A stretch of DNA of 64,000 nt, taken from assembly GCA_946554335.1 (NCBI GenBank), contig CAMNSA010000004.1, positions 62,001 to 126,000 of the forward strand, written 5' to 3'. Below are positions 17,156-25,933 of the stretch, piece by piece. This stretch comes from an uncultured Neglectibacter sp. Its GTDB lineage: Bacteria > Bacillota > Clostridia > Oscillospirales > Acutalibacteraceae. Each line of letters opens with the position of its first letter. Position 1 is the stretch's first letter. Made by a program: the position numbers and the translations under genes. The notes beneath the pieces were generated by a model. That model saw only the letters and a program-made list of their open reading frames with translations. It was not told where the DNA came from and did no database searches.

Positions 17156-18342
17156 GCGCCGTCATGGAGGAAGGCTGGGTAGAGGAGCTGAGGCGGGAGT
17201 TTCCGGTAGCGCAGAACTACGCCTTCTTCGACGTGGCCTATGAGAACTGCGGGGCGAATTTTCTCCGCAAGGCCCTGGAAGAGTTTTTTGACGCCAAGGC
17301 GGATATCTACCCCGGCATCAGAAAGGCGGGCGGCGCGGGAAAGGGCACCATGATCGGCGTGATCGCTCACGCCAGAGAGCTGTGCGCCCAGCTGGTAGGC
17401 GCTTCTTCTGTAAAGAACATCGCCTTTACAAAGAATACAAATGAAGGCATCAATATTGCGCTGCACTCCTATGCGTTTCAGGAAGAGGACACGATCCTCA
17501 CCAGCGCAACCGAGTACTCCTCCGTACTGCTTGCCTGCCTCAACATGAAGCGCTTCGGTGTTTCCTGCAAGGTGATCGAGAACCACAAGCCCTTTACCAC
17601 GGCGGAGGAGTATATCGCCGCCATGGACGAGCATACCCGGATGGTGGTGGTCAGTTTTGTGCAGAGCGCCACCGGGTATCAGCTGGACCTGAAAAAGCTC
17701 TCTGCCGCCTGCCGGGAAAGAGGCGCTTTTCTCATCGTGGATGTGATCCAGGCCCTGGGCCTTCGTCCGGTAGATGTTAACGAGCTGGGCATCGACCTGC
17801 TCACCACCTCCGGCTACAAGGGGCTTCTAGCCACGGAAGGGCTGGGCTTTCTCTGCTGCAGCGACCGTCTGCTTCCAAAGCTTTGGCCCGCTTTCCTCGC
17901 GGACAACGACGCGGTGAGCATCAACGCCGGAACCTGGGAGGCCGTGTGTCTGGACCCAATGGACGCCCGGAAATTTGAAAACGGCACAATCTCCTTCCCT
18001 GCCATCTATGCTCTGGAGGCGGCCCTGAGCCGTATTCTCGCCATCGGTGTGGAGAAGATTTACGCCCATGTGTCCTCGATCTGGGAAAAGGCCTATCAGT
18101 TTTTCCGGGAGGAGGGCTTTGAGATCATCACCCCCTGGGATCCCGCCTGCCGCTGCGGCAGTCTGGTGGTCTATTTTGGGGACGACAACCGGGAGGCGGC
18201 AGACTTTCTGCTGAGAAACGGCGTTTTCCTCAGCCCGGCGAAAAACGGCTGTGTGCGCGTCTCCGTAGGTCCCTGGAATACGACGGAAGATGTTTCAAAA
18301 CTTGCAAAAGCTGTTCGGCTGTACAAGGACTCTGTCTCTTGA
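17152..18342 (+). CDS. Class V aminotransferase / cysteine-desulfurase-like PLP enzyme
   Basis: 396 residues. NTNEGINIALHSY (cofactor-phosphate region), VDVIQALG with Asp197, and the PLP lysine Lys223 in TTSGYKGLLATEGLGF define fold-type I class V enzymes such as isopenicillin-N epimerase, kynureninase-like and SufS/IscS-like proteins. There is no obvious SufS active-site Cys loop (the C-terminus reads NGVFLSPAKNGCVRVSVGPW, typical of the epimerase/lyase branch). It overlaps the RidA gene by 4 bp. The reaction is not identifiable; amino-acid epimerisation or elimination would fit the neighbours. Confidence 0.85.
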   Translation: MSAVMEEGWVEELRREFPVAQNYAFFDVAYENCGANFLRKALEEFFDAKADIYPGIRKAGGAGKGTMIGVIAHARELCAQLVGASSVKNIAFTKNTNEGINIALHSYAFQEEDTILTSATEYSSVLLACLNMKRFGVSCKVIENHKPFTTAEEYIAAMDEHTRMVVVSFVQSATGYQLDLKKLSAACRERGAFLIVDVIQALGLRPVDVNELGIDLLTTSGYKGLLATEGLGFLCCSDRLLPKLWPAFLADNDAVSINAGTWEAVCLDPMDARKFENGTISFPAIYALEAALSRILAIGVEKIYAHVSSIWEKAYQFFREEGFEIITPWDPACRCGSLVVYFGDDNREAADFLLRNGVFLSPAKNGCVRVSVGPWNTTEDVSKLAKAVRLYKDSVS

Positions 18343-18420
18343 ACCCCTTTCTCCGGGGCCCTTCGTCAAAGCCTTTGGGATCTCCTTTTTTTCCCTTCCC
18401 ATTTGGAAGAAAAAAGGCTA

Positions 18421-18449
18421 TTGACAAGGACTTTCCCTAGTGATATGAT
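18421..18449 (+). promoter_or_regulatory. Promoter of the peptide ABC operon
   Basis: TTGACA-17 bp-TATGAT, 79 bp after the PLP-enzyme stop and about 290 bp before the binding-protein ATG. Confidence 0.75.
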
Positions 18450-18455
18450 AACAGA

Positions 18456-18743
18456 GTGTTCCAAATGGGACACAAGTTAGGGAATGGCAAAACTGAATAG
18501 GGTTTCCACGATGCAACTTTAAAGGTAAGACAAGGGCGTCTGCCGGCTGCGTGCATAATTTTTCTTGACAGGCGTCATTTTGCTTGTTGCCCTCCCGGAT
18601 TTCAGGATCAAGTGAGGAATCGAATGAAAATGAAAGCAGAACGCAGCGCGTTCTGCTTTTCCTTTCACATGCTAAATGGAAAAACTGTTTTGTACCCGTT
18701 TCCTTTCTGTCAGCAGTGAAAAATATGCAGAGGTGAAAACAAA
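18456..18743 (+). promoter_or_regulatory. Long leader of the peptide ABC operon with an internal terminator
   Basis: From the predicted transcription start to the ATG there are about 288 bases without a convincing gene. It opens with a hairpin (GTGTTCC/GGGACAC, 18456-18473) and carries a terminator-like hairpin at 18632-18665. I checked for T-box, TPP, lysine, guanidine and purine riboswitch signatures by eye and found none. An unclassified attenuator or riboswitch is possible. Confidence 0.45.
18632..18665 (+). terminator. Terminator-like hairpin in the peptide ABC leader
   Basis: AAGCAGAACG and CGTTCTGCTT form a 10-bp stem around CAGCG, followed by TTCCTTTC. It lies between the promoter and the first gene, so it would act as an attenuator, 79 bases before the ATG. 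The T-tract is imperfect. Confidence 0.55.
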
Positions 18744-20549
18744 ATGAAGAAGAAAACCCTGATGGGCGCGCTGTCTCTTATGCTGGTGCTCCTGCTGGTA
18801 GCAGCGGGATGCGGAACCGGCACCGGCTCCAGCACGCCTGCGTCCCAGAGCCCGGCCTCTTCCACGGCCACCGGCTCTTCCGAGGCTTCCTCCGCGACTA
18901 CCGGAGGAGAGAACCTGGCAGCCACCCAGGAGATCCAGCTGGACTGGCCCGCCACCAATTTCTATTCCTTTGATATCAACGCCACTTACTGTGCTGAGGA
19001 GAGCATCGTATTCAGCCATGTGCTAGAAGGACTGTTCCGCTCCTCCGCCGATGAAAACGGCAAGCAGATCTATGTGGAGTCCGGCTGTGAAAGCTATACC
19101 GTTTCCGACGACGGTCTGGTCTACACCTTTAAGCTGAGAGACAACAAGTGGAGCGACGGTCAGAAGGTCACTGCTCAGCAGTATGTAGATTCCTTCCGCC
19201 GTCTGGGCGATCCGAGAAATGCCTTCGACTACTCCTACTTTATTGACGACATGGTGGGCGGCAAAGAGCTTTATACCATGAGCGCTGAGGACGGCGACGC
19301 CGCCATTGAGGCCGCCATGGAAAACCTGGGCGCCAAGGCCATCGACGACAATACACTGGAGATCACCCTTCATTCTCCCGCCCCTCAGATCATTTCCAAG
19401 CTTGCGAACATCCAGATGTTCCCCATTCGTCTGGACATTATTGAGAAGCTGGGCGAGACCTACGCTTCCGATGTGAACGGCCATGTGTTCAACGGTCCTT
19501 TCATCATTACAAACTATGTGAAGGACAACAGCATGATCCTGGAGAAGAATCCTGACTACTGGGATGCCGAGAATGTGAAACTCACCAAGGTGACGCTGAC
19601 CAATGTGGAGGATCCCTCTACCGAGGACATCATGTTCAAGAACGGCGAGCTGGTGTGCATCAATCCCGACGGTGATTACGCCAAGGCCTACCGCGACGGC
19701 TCTGACGCCGGTGATTACACGGTGGTCACCCCTGCCAGCGCGGGCGTGGAGTACTTCTTCTTCAACCGCCGTACCGCTTCTCCCTCCGGCGTGATGGAGA
19801 GCCAGAAGTGCCGTTTGGCCCTGTCTCTGGCGGTAGACCGCGTGGAGTACACCGGAAGTGTGCTGGGTTCTGATATCCCGGCTTACGGCTATGTGAACAA
19901 TGCATTCGATGTGGGCACCACCAACTATCGTGAGAATGTTCCGGAGCCGCTGCTGGATCTGCAGAACGAGTACAACTGCGATCCCGAAAAGCTGCAGGCT
20001 CTCTTCAAGGAAGGCCTGAAGGATCTGAACGATACCCGCGAGCTTTCCGACATCACCATCAAGATCATCGCCACCGGCACCACTGCCAGACATAAGCAGA
20101 AGCAGGAATACTTCAAGCAGATCTGGGAGCAGAAGCTGGGCGTCAAGATCGACATGACCGTCTTCGGCGACAACACCCTGTATCGGGAGGCCAGAAGCAA
20201 CGGCGAATACGATATGGGCTATATCTCCTGGGCGGGCGACTACAACGACCCCATGACCAACATGGATATGTTCCTCACCACCGGCCAGGGCACCAAGTTC
20301 GCCGGCTGGTCTGATGAAGGCGCTGCCGAGTACGACAAGCTGATGGCTCCTCTGAGCACCACCGTGGATCCCCTGGAGCGTATCAAAATCTACGGCGAAG
20401 CCGAGAAGTGGCTGGTGGCGGAAGAGGTCGCCTTGATCCCCTACCTGTACACGGAAGAGGTGTTCTGCCTGAACAACAAGGTGAAGGACTTCAAGTTCCC
20501 CTCCTTCGGCCTGCGGTATGATTTCACTCACGCCTATGTGACGGAGTGA
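18744..20549 (+). CDS. Oligopeptide ABC transporter, substrate-binding lipoprotein (family 5)
   Basis: 601 residues. Signal peptide with lipobox LLVAAGC (Cys23) followed by a Ser/Thr-rich linker, then a family 5 (OppA/DppA) binding protein: VFSHVLEGLFR, DDGLVYTFKLRDNKWSDGQ, VTAQQYVDSFRRL, NGPFIITNY, LEKNPDYWDAENV and a C-terminal YDMGYISWAGDYNDP, LIPYLYTEE. The Opp-type AQQYVDSFRRLGDP motif suggests oligopeptide binding. RBS is GAGGTG. First gene of an A-B-C-D-F transporter operon that follows the RidA/PLP genes; a partial terminator after it would favour high binding-protein levels. Confidence 0.92.
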   Translation: MKKKTLMGALSLMLVLLLVAAGCGTGTGSSTPASQSPASSTATGSSEASSATTGGENLAATQEIQLDWPATNFYSFDINATYCAEESIVFSHVLEGLFRSSADENGKQIYVESGCESYTVSDDGLVYTFKLRDNKWSDGQKVTAQQYVDSFRRLGDPRNAFDYSYFIDDMVGGKELYTMSAEDGDAAIEAAMENLGAKAIDDNTLEITLHSPAPQIISKLANIQMFPIRLDIIEKLGETYASDVNGHVFNGPFIITNYVKDNSMILEKNPDYWDAENVKLTKVTLTNVEDPSTEDIMFKNGELVCINPDGDYAKAYRDGSDAGDYTVVTPASAGVEYFFFNRRTASPSGVMESQKCRLALSLAVDRVEYTGSVLGSDIPAYGYVNNAFDVGTTNYRENVPEPLLDLQNEYNCDPEKLQALFKEGLKDLNDTRELSDITIKIIATGTTARHKQKQEYFKQIWEQKLGVKIDMTVFGDNTLYREARSNGEYDMGYISWAGDYNDPMTNMDMFLTTGQGTKFAGWSDEGAAEYDKLMAPLSTTVDPLERIKIYGEAEKWLVAEEVALIPYLYTEEVFCLNNKVKDFKFPSFGLRYDFTHAYVTE

Positions 20550-20576
20550 TCCTGCCGGAAATAAGCATATGACTGA

Positions 20577-20613
20577 AAAGGGCAGATTGCTGACGGAATC
20601 TGCCCTTTTCTCT
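20577..20613 (+). terminator. Intra-operon terminator between binding-protein and permease genes
   Basis: GGGCAGATT and AATCTGCCC form a 9-bp stem (extended by A-T pairs) followed by TTTTCTCT. It sits in the 173-bp gap after the binding-protein gene and probably lowers downstream expression. Confidence 0.75.
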
Positions 20614-20722
20614 AAAAAACGAGACGCTCTTTGAAATCCCCTTCCAAAACGGCGCAGAGCCTTTTGAAAACGGGAACTGTTGTATAGAACCACGGAATAC
20701 ATGCTGAAAGAAGAATAAAATC

Positions 20723-21676
20723 ATGCTGAAATATATTGTACGGCGGTTTCTGGAGATGATCGTCACCCTCTTTGTGATCGCCACCGCTACCTTTTTCCTG
20801 CTGGCCGCGGTGCCCGGCGATCCGCTGTCAGACCGGGTGGAAAAGCTGCCGGAGGAAACCCGGATCAACATGTATAAGAAGTACGGTCTGGATCAGCCCG
20901 TGCTGCAGCGCTATGTCACCACCATGAAAAGCATGCTCAAGGGAGATTTTGGCGAATCCATCCGTATGCCGGGATACGACATTACCCGTCTGATCCGGGA
21001 AACCATGCCCATTTCCGCCCGCCTTGGGATCCAGACCATCCTGGTGGGCGTTCTGGTGGGACTGCTTCTGGGGATCCTGGCCGCTCTATTCCGAGGCAGC
21101 TGGGTGGATTATACCATCATGTTCTTTGCCATCCTGATGATCTCGGTGCCCATCCTGATTTTCGCCCTGCTGCTGCAGAAATATGTGGCGGGCGACCTGG
21201 GGCTTTTGCCTGTCATCGGCTGGCCCAGCGGATCGGAGCAGTGGTTCGGCGGCTGGGAGTATACTGTCCTCCCCACCCTCTCCGGATGCTTTACCTATAT
21301 TGCCATGTACGCAAGGCTCCTGAAGACCTCCATGCTGGATGTGGTGAATCAGGACTATATCCTCACCGCCCGCTCCAAGGGCTTGAGCGAGCCTAAAATT
21401 GTTTTCCGCCATCTGCTGCGCAATTCCTTTATCCCGGTGATCACGGTGCTTCCCATGAGCATTGCCGGGGCCATTACCGGCTCCTTCTTTATTGAGCGGG
21501 TGTTTTCCATCCCGGGCTTCGGACGCTATTTCATTGAGGCTGTACAGGCCAGAGATGTGTCCATCGTCCTGGGGCAGACCGTGATCATGTCCGCCATCTA
21601 TGTGGTCCTGATCTTTTTGGTGGACATTCTCTACACGCTGCTGGATCCCAGGATCCGCCTTTCCGGAAAGGGGTGA
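20723..21676 (+). CDS. Oligopeptide ABC transporter permease (OppB type)
   Basis: 317 residues, six predicted transmembrane helices. The N-terminus MLKYIVRRFLEMIVTLFVIA and the AVPGDPL segment are typical of OppB/DppB permeases. The EAA loop that contacts the ATPases reads YILTARSKGLSEPKIVFRHL, followed by the conserved ERVFSIPGFGRYFIEA motif. The next gene follows closely in the same operon. Confidence 0.93.
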   Translation: MLKYIVRRFLEMIVTLFVIATATFFLLAAVPGDPLSDRVEKLPEETRINMYKKYGLDQPVLQRYVTTMKSMLKGDFGESIRMPGYDITRLIRETMPISARLGIQTILVGVLVGLLLGILAALFRGSWVDYTIMFFAILMISVPILIFALLLQKYVAGDLGLLPVIGWPSGSEQWFGGWEYTVLPTLSGCFTYIAMYARLLKTSMLDVVNQDYILTARSKGLSEPKIVFRHLLRNSFIPVITVLPMSIAGAITGSFFIERVFSIPGFGRYFIEAVQARDVSIVLGQTVIMSAIYVVLIFLVDILYTLLDPRIRLSGKG

Positions 21677-21684
21677 GTACATCG

Positions 21685-22602
21685 ATGGAAAAGATACTGG
21701 AAGAAGACTTTCGGATCGTAGGCTGTGAGGACTCGGACAAAAACGCCGTCGTCACCCCCACCATCACCTACATGAAGGACGCCTGGCGCAGGCTCAAGAA
21801 AAATCCTGTGGCCATGATCTCCATCCTTGTGCTGATCCTCATTGCCCTTGTGGTGATCATCGGCCCCTTTATCCAACAGTATGACTACACCTTCATCGAT
21901 CCCGCCGGGAAGAACCAGCTGCCCAATGCAGAGCACTGGTTCGGCACGGATTCCATGGGGCGCGACCTGTTTACCCGTGTGTGCATCGGCGCCAGGGTCT
22001 CCCTGCTCATCGCCGTGGTGTGTACCGCCGTGCAGGTGATCGTGGGAGCGGCTTACGGCGGGATCATGGCCTATTTCGGCGGGATCGTGGACAACATCAT
22101 GATGCGCATCATCGAGGTTCTGGTCTCCATCCCCTATCTGCTGGTGGTCATTCTGGTGATGATGGTATGCGGAAACAGCAAGGGAAGCTTGCTGCTGGCC
22201 TTGTGCCTGACCTCCTGGTGCGGTACCGCCAGAACCATCCGCGGCGTGATCTTACAGCTGAAAAGCTCTGAGTATGTCATGGCGGCAAGGGCTTTGGGAA
22301 CGCCCGCAAGCAAGATCATCTTAAAGCACCTAATCCCCAACACTCTGGGAATTCTGATCCTCAACACGGCCACCTCCCTGCCCAGCTATATTTTTCAGGA
22401 ATCCACCCTGGGCTTCCTGGGAATGGGGCTACAGCCCCCCGAGACTTCTCTGGGCGTGCTGATCTCCCTGGGACAGACCTCCATGCAGTTCTATCCCTAT
22501 CAGCTGCTTTTCCCGGCAGGAATTCTGGTACTGATCGTACTGGCCTTCAACCTCTTCGGCGAGGGTCTGCGCGACGCTCTGGATCCGAAACTGAGAAAGT
22601 AG
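21685..22602 (+). CDS. Oligopeptide ABC transporter permease (OppC type)
   Basis: 305 residues. An N-terminal cytoplasmic extension precedes the first helix (WRRLKKNPVAMISILVLILI). HWFGTDSMGRDLFTRVCIGAR and the EAA loop YVMAARALGTPASKIILKHL with LGFLGMGLQPPETSLG are signatures of OppC/DppC permeases. The ATG at 21685 is chosen because AGGGGTG ends 9 bases upstream; a GTG at 21673 that overlaps the previous stop would sit on top of the site. Confidence 0.92.
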   Translation: MEKILEEDFRIVGCEDSDKNAVVTPTITYMKDAWRRLKKNPVAMISILVLILIALVVIIGPFIQQYDYTFIDPAGKNQLPNAEHWFGTDSMGRDLFTRVCIGARVSLLIAVVCTAVQVIVGAAYGGIMAYFGGIVDNIMMRIIEVLVSIPYLLVVILVMMVCGNSKGSLLLALCLTSWCGTARTIRGVILQLKSSEYVMAARALGTPASKIILKHLIPNTLGILILNTATSLPSYIFQESTLGFLGMGLQPPETSLGVLISLGQTSMQFYPYQLLFPAGILVLIVLAFNLFGEGLRDALDPKLRK

Positions 22603-22612
22603 GTGAAGAGAA

Positions 22613-23632
22613 ATGGCTAAGAAATTATTGGAAGTGAACTCTCTTAAGGTAACCTACCACACCTACGCCGGGGCAGTCCAGTCCGTGCGGGGCGTTTCCT
22701 TCGATGTGGAGGAGGGGGAGACCGTGGCCATCGTGGGAGAATCCGGCTGCGGGAAAACCGTGACGGCCAAAAGCGTCATGGGCCTCATTATGGACCCGGG
22801 AAAGATCTCACCGGATTCCCAGATCCTCTACAACGGCGTGGATATCACCAAGTTTAACAAAAAGGAATGGGCAAAGTACCGGGGCGGCGAGTGTTCCATG
22901 ATCTTCCAGGATGCTCTTACAAGCCTCAATCCCACCATGAAGGTGGGCAAGCAGATCGCGGAGAACATCAGGGCTCACCGGGATCTGAAGGGGAAGGCCC
23001 TTCAGGAGGAGGTCGTCAATCTGCTGCGCATGGTGGGGATCCCCAATCCGGAGAGCAGAGTCAACGAGTATCCCCATCAGTTCTCCGGCGGCATGCGCCA
23101 GAGGGCGATGATCGCCATCGCTCTGGCCTGCAACCCCAAGCTTTTGATCGCGGACGAGCCCACCACCGCTTTGGATGTTACCATTCAGGCCCAGATCCTG
23201 GACCTGATCAAGGATCTGCAAAGCAAGCTGGGCACCGCCGTGATCCTCATCACCCACGATCTGGGCGTTGTGGCAGGGATCGCCAAGCGCGTGTTTGTCA
23301 TGTACGCCGGAAAGGTGGTAGAAAAGGGCACGGTGAGAGATATTTTCTACTCTCCCAAGCATCCCTACACGGCGGCTCTGCTCAACGCGGTACCTCGCCT
23401 GGACCTTTCCAACAAGCAGACCCTGGCCACCATTGAGGGAACTCCTCCCAATCTGCTGGCCCCTCCCAAGGGCTGCCCCTTCTCTTCCCGCTGCTCTTAC
23501 TGCATGGGGATCTGCAAAAAGGAAATGCCTCCTGTCACCTCCTTTGAGGGGATCCACGAGGCCTATTGCTGGCTTCACGATGAACGGGCGCCCAAGGTGG
23601 ACATCACATCAAACGGCGTCCAGTCTCTGTGA
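22613..23632 (+). CDS. Oligopeptide ABC transporter ATPase (OppD type)
   Basis: 339 residues. Walker [15 protein letters not shown]-loop [18 protein letters not shown], signature [16 protein letters not shown], Walker [14 protein letters not shown] and H-loop [12 protein letters not shown]. The C-terminal oligopeptide/dipeptide extension holds a Cys cluster ([19 protein letters not shown]) that in this family can bind an Fe-S cluster. It starts 10 bp after the permease gene. Confidence 0.95.
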   Translation: MAKKLLEVNSLKVTYHTYAGAVQSVRGVSFDVEEGETVAIVGESGCGKTVTAKSVMGLIMDPGKISPDSQILYNGVDITKFNKKEWAKYRGGECSMIFQDALTSLNPTMKVGKQIAENIRAHRDLKGKALQEEVVNLLRMVGIPNPESRVNEYPHQFSGGMRQRAMIAIALACNPKLLIADEPTTALDVTIQAQILDLIKDLQSKLGTAVILITHDLGVVAGIAKRVFVMYAGKVVEKGTVRDIFYSPKHPYTAALLNAVPRLDLSNKQTLATIEGTPPNLLAPPKGCPFSSRCSYCMGICKKEMPPVTSFEGIHEAYCWLHDERAPKVDITSNGVQSL

Positions 23633-23649
23633 GACAGGAGGGAAACACA

Positions 23650-24618
23650 ATGAATGAGAAAAAAACTCCACTTTTAGAAGTGAAGGATCTGAAAAAGTAT
23701 TTCGTCAATTCCAAAAATTCTATCGTCAAGGCAGTGGACGGCGTGTCCTTCACCATCTATAAGGGCGAGACCCTGGGAATGGTGGGAGAATCCGGCTGCG
23801 GAAAAACCACCTGCGGACGCACCTGCATCGGCCTTTACGAGCCTACCGAGGGAAGCGTTCTGTATGACGGGAACGATATCCACAAGCTTTCCGGAAGCGC
23901 GCGGACCGCTTTTACCAAGAAGGTTCAGGTGATCTTCCAGGATCCCTACACCTCCCTGAATCCCCGCATGACCGTAGCGGACATCATTGCCGAAGGCCTT
24001 GATAACCACAAGCTGGTGAAAAACCGGCAGGAAAGGACCCAGCGGATCTATGAGCTGTTAGAACTGGTGGGGCTCAATAAGGAACATGCCAACCGCTTCC
24101 CCCACGAGTTCTCCGGCGGCCAGCGCCAGAGGATCGGCATTGCCAGAGCTCTGGCAGTGGAGCCGGAATTCATCATGTGCGATGAGCCGATCTCTGCTCT
24201 GGATGTCTCCATCCAGGCCCAGATCGTCAATCTGCTCATCAAGCTGCAAAAGGAAATGGGGATCACCTATCTCTTTATCGCCCACGATCTTTCCATGGTG
24301 AAGCATATTTCAGACCGCATCGCCGTCATGTACCTGGGGACCATGGTGGAGCTTACCGATTCGGAAGAGCTTTACGCCAACCCTCTGCACCCCTATACCA
24401 AGGCGCTGCTCTCCGCCATTCCCATTCCGGACCCGGATGTGGAGGAAGAGCGCAGGCGCATCATGTTAAACGGTGAGATTCCCAGCCCCATCAATCCCCC
24501 CGCCGGATGCCGCTTCGCGGGGCGCTGCGCCTATGCGACAGATCGCTGCCGCAGCGAGATGCCCGCCTTGAAGGAACAGGAAAAAGGGCATTTTGTAGCC
24601 TGTCATCTCTATGAGTGA
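23650..24618 (+). CDS. Oligopeptide ABC transporter ATPase (OppF type)
   Basis: 322 residues. Walker [15 protein letters not shown]-loop IFQDPYTSLNPRMTV, signature FSGGQRQRIGIARALA, Walker B FIMCDEPISALDV and H-loop IAHDLSMVKHIS; C-terminal CRFAGRCAYATDRCRSEMP cluster. The ATG at 23650 is set by CAGGAGGG 8 bases upstream; earlier in-frame codons overlap the OppD stop. It is the second ATPase of the transporter. Confidence 0.95.
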   Translation: MNEKKTPLLEVKDLKKYFVNSKNSIVKAVDGVSFTIYKGETLGMVGESGCGKTTCGRTCIGLYEPTEGSVLYDGNDIHKLSGSARTAFTKKVQVIFQDPYTSLNPRMTVADIIAEGLDNHKLVKNRQERTQRIYELLELVGLNKEHANRFPHEFSGGQRQRIGIARALAVEPEFIMCDEPISALDVSIQAQIVNLLIKLQKEMGITYLFIAHDLSMVKHISDRIAVMYLGTMVELTDSEELYANPLHPYTKALLSAIPIPDPDVEEERRRIMLNGEIPSPINPPAGCRFAGRCAYATDRCRSEMPALKEQEKGHFVACHLYE

Positions 24619-25000
24619 TCTGGGAAAGAAGCTTTTAAAGCTTCTGGGCCTGTATCTGGCCGGAGGCTTATCCGGAATTGTTCTGGGGCTGATCCCCTTC
24701 TTTATCGGGACCCTGATCTTCGGCGTGCCTTCCGGGCTGGCGGCGGCCCGCTCTGTCACGCTGATCGCCTGCGGGGTTTCCTTTTTCCTGGTGGCCTCTC
24801 TGCTGCTCAAGCGAGGCAGCCTTCCGGAAAAGTCCTTTTCTTTTTCCCTTTGGACCGGCAGGGAACGGGGAGCGAAGGAGGAGGGAAAGCGGATCCGCTT
24901 TACACTCAGCCAAACTTTTTTCTTTGCCCTGGGGCTGACCACCGCAGCCGGTCTGATCGACTATCTGGTATGGTCTCTCTCCAAAAGCGGTATTATTTAA
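24611..25000 (+). CDS. Small membrane protein, function unknown
   Basis: 129 residues with three predicted helices (about 9-36, 46-65 and 103-120) and a basic loop between the second and third (KRGSLPEKSFSF...ERGAKEEGKRIRF). Its ATG overlaps the end of the second ATPase gene by 8 bp, so it is probably translated by coupling and expressed with the transporter, and it ends just before a strong terminator. I recognise no family. Confidence 0.65.
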   Translation: MSDLGKKLLKLLGLYLAGGLSGIVLGLIPFFIGTLIFGVPSGLAAARSVTLIACGVSFFLVASLLLKRGSLPEKSFSFSLWTGRERGAKEEGKRIRFTLSQTFFFALGLTTAAGLIDYLVWSLSKSGII

Positions 25001-25013
25001 AGAACTCCATAGA

Positions 25014-25050
25014 AAAAGAGCTCCGATCAAAAATCGGAGCTCTTTTTTCT
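25014..25050. terminator. Bidirectional terminator between the peptide ABC operon and the Mrp gene
   Basis: AAAGAGCTCCGAT and ATCGGAGCTCTTT form a long stem with an AAA-rich loop and a T-run on both strands. It separates convergent operons. Confidence 0.9.
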
Positions 25051-25070
25051 ATTTCGGGCTCTGTCTGCTT

Positions 25071-25907
25071 TTATTTTTCCGGCAGGCTCTCCGCCAGATC
25101 GGCAGCTTTCTCCAGCCAATCGCCCTCGAACAGCTCGATCACGCCCTTGTCGCACATGGAGGCGAGATTGGGGTCAATGGGCATTTTGCCCAGCACCTTC
25201 AAGCCGTACTTCGCTGCCACCTCGTCGATATGGCTCTCTCCAAACACGGAGATCCTCTTCTTGCAGTCGGGGCACTCCAGATAACTCATGTTTTCGATCA
25301 GCCCCAGCACCGGCACATTCATCAGCTTCGCCATTTCCACCGCCTTGGAGACGATCATGGAGACCAGCTCCTGAGGAGAGGTGACGATCACGATACCGTC
25401 TAAGGGAAGAGACTGGAACACCGTTAAAGGCGCGTCTCCCGTTCCGGGAGGCATATCCACAAACATATAGTCCACATCGCCCCATACCACATCCGTCCAG
25501 AACTGCTTGATGGCTCCGGCGATCACAGGGCCGCGCCAGACGACGGGAGCCGTTTCCTCTTCCAGCAGCAGATTGATGCTCATCACCCGGATGCCCGTTT
25601 TGGTCTCTACGGGATACAGGCCGTTTTCATCGGAGACCGCCCGCTGCTTGAGCCCAAAGCACTTGGGGATAGAGGGGCCGGTAACGTCCGCATCCAGCAC
25701 CGCCGTGGACAGGCCTCTGCGCTGCAGGGTGACTGCCAGCAAAGAGGTGACGAGAGATTTTCCTACGCCGCCCTTACCGCTGACAACCCCGATCACCTTT
25801 TTCACATGGCTCAAATGATTCTGCGGCTCCAAAAAGCTTTGAGGGTCTGTGCGGGAGGGACAGTTTTCCCCGCAGGAAGCGCAGTCATGGGTACAAGTTT
25901 CGCTCAT
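25071..25907 (-). CDS. Mrp/NBP35-type P-loop ATPase (Fe-S cluster carrier)
   Basis: 278 residues. A Cys-rich N-terminus (CTHDCASCGENC) precedes the deviant Walker A VVSGKGGVGKSLVT, followed by DADVTGPSIPKCFG, DYMFVDMPPGTGD and a ECPDCKKRISVFGES segment, the hallmarks of the Mrp/NBP35/ApbC family that assembles or carries [4Fe-4S] clusters. It is preceded by AAGGAG. It lies 26 bp downstream of the S66 peptidase gene and may be the last gene of a response-regulator/kinase/S66/Mrp unit. Confidence 0.92.
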   Translation of the reverse strand: MSETCTHDCASCGENCPSRTDPQSFLEPQNHLSHVKKVIGVVSGKGGVGKSLVTSLLAVTLQRRGLSTAVLDADVTGPSIPKCFGLKQRAVSDENGLYPVETKTGIRVMSINLLLEEETAPVVWRGPVIAGAIKQFWTDVVWGDVDYMFVDMPPGTGDAPLTVFQSLPLDGIVIVTSPQELVSMIVSKAVEMAKLMNVPVLGLIENMSYLECPDCKKRISVFGESHIDEVAAKYGLKVLGKMPIDPNLASMCDKGVIELFEGDWLEKAADLAESLPEK

Positions 25908-25933
25908 TTTAAAAACTCCTTTTTATAAAAATC

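Noticed and set aside
18456-18631. Guanidine-I or T-box element in the peptide ABC leader
   Set aside because: AATAGGGTTTCC slightly resembles the guanidine-I start, but the second conserved block is absent; no T-box AGGGTGG antiterminator sequence occurs.
19023-20702. 559-codon minus-strand frame opposite the peptide-binding protein
   Set aside because: Antisense shadow. The lipobox protein on the plus strand is clear.
21673-21684. GTG start for the OppC-type permease overlapping the previous stop
   Set aside because: The ribosome binding site would be too close; the ATG at 21685 is well placed.
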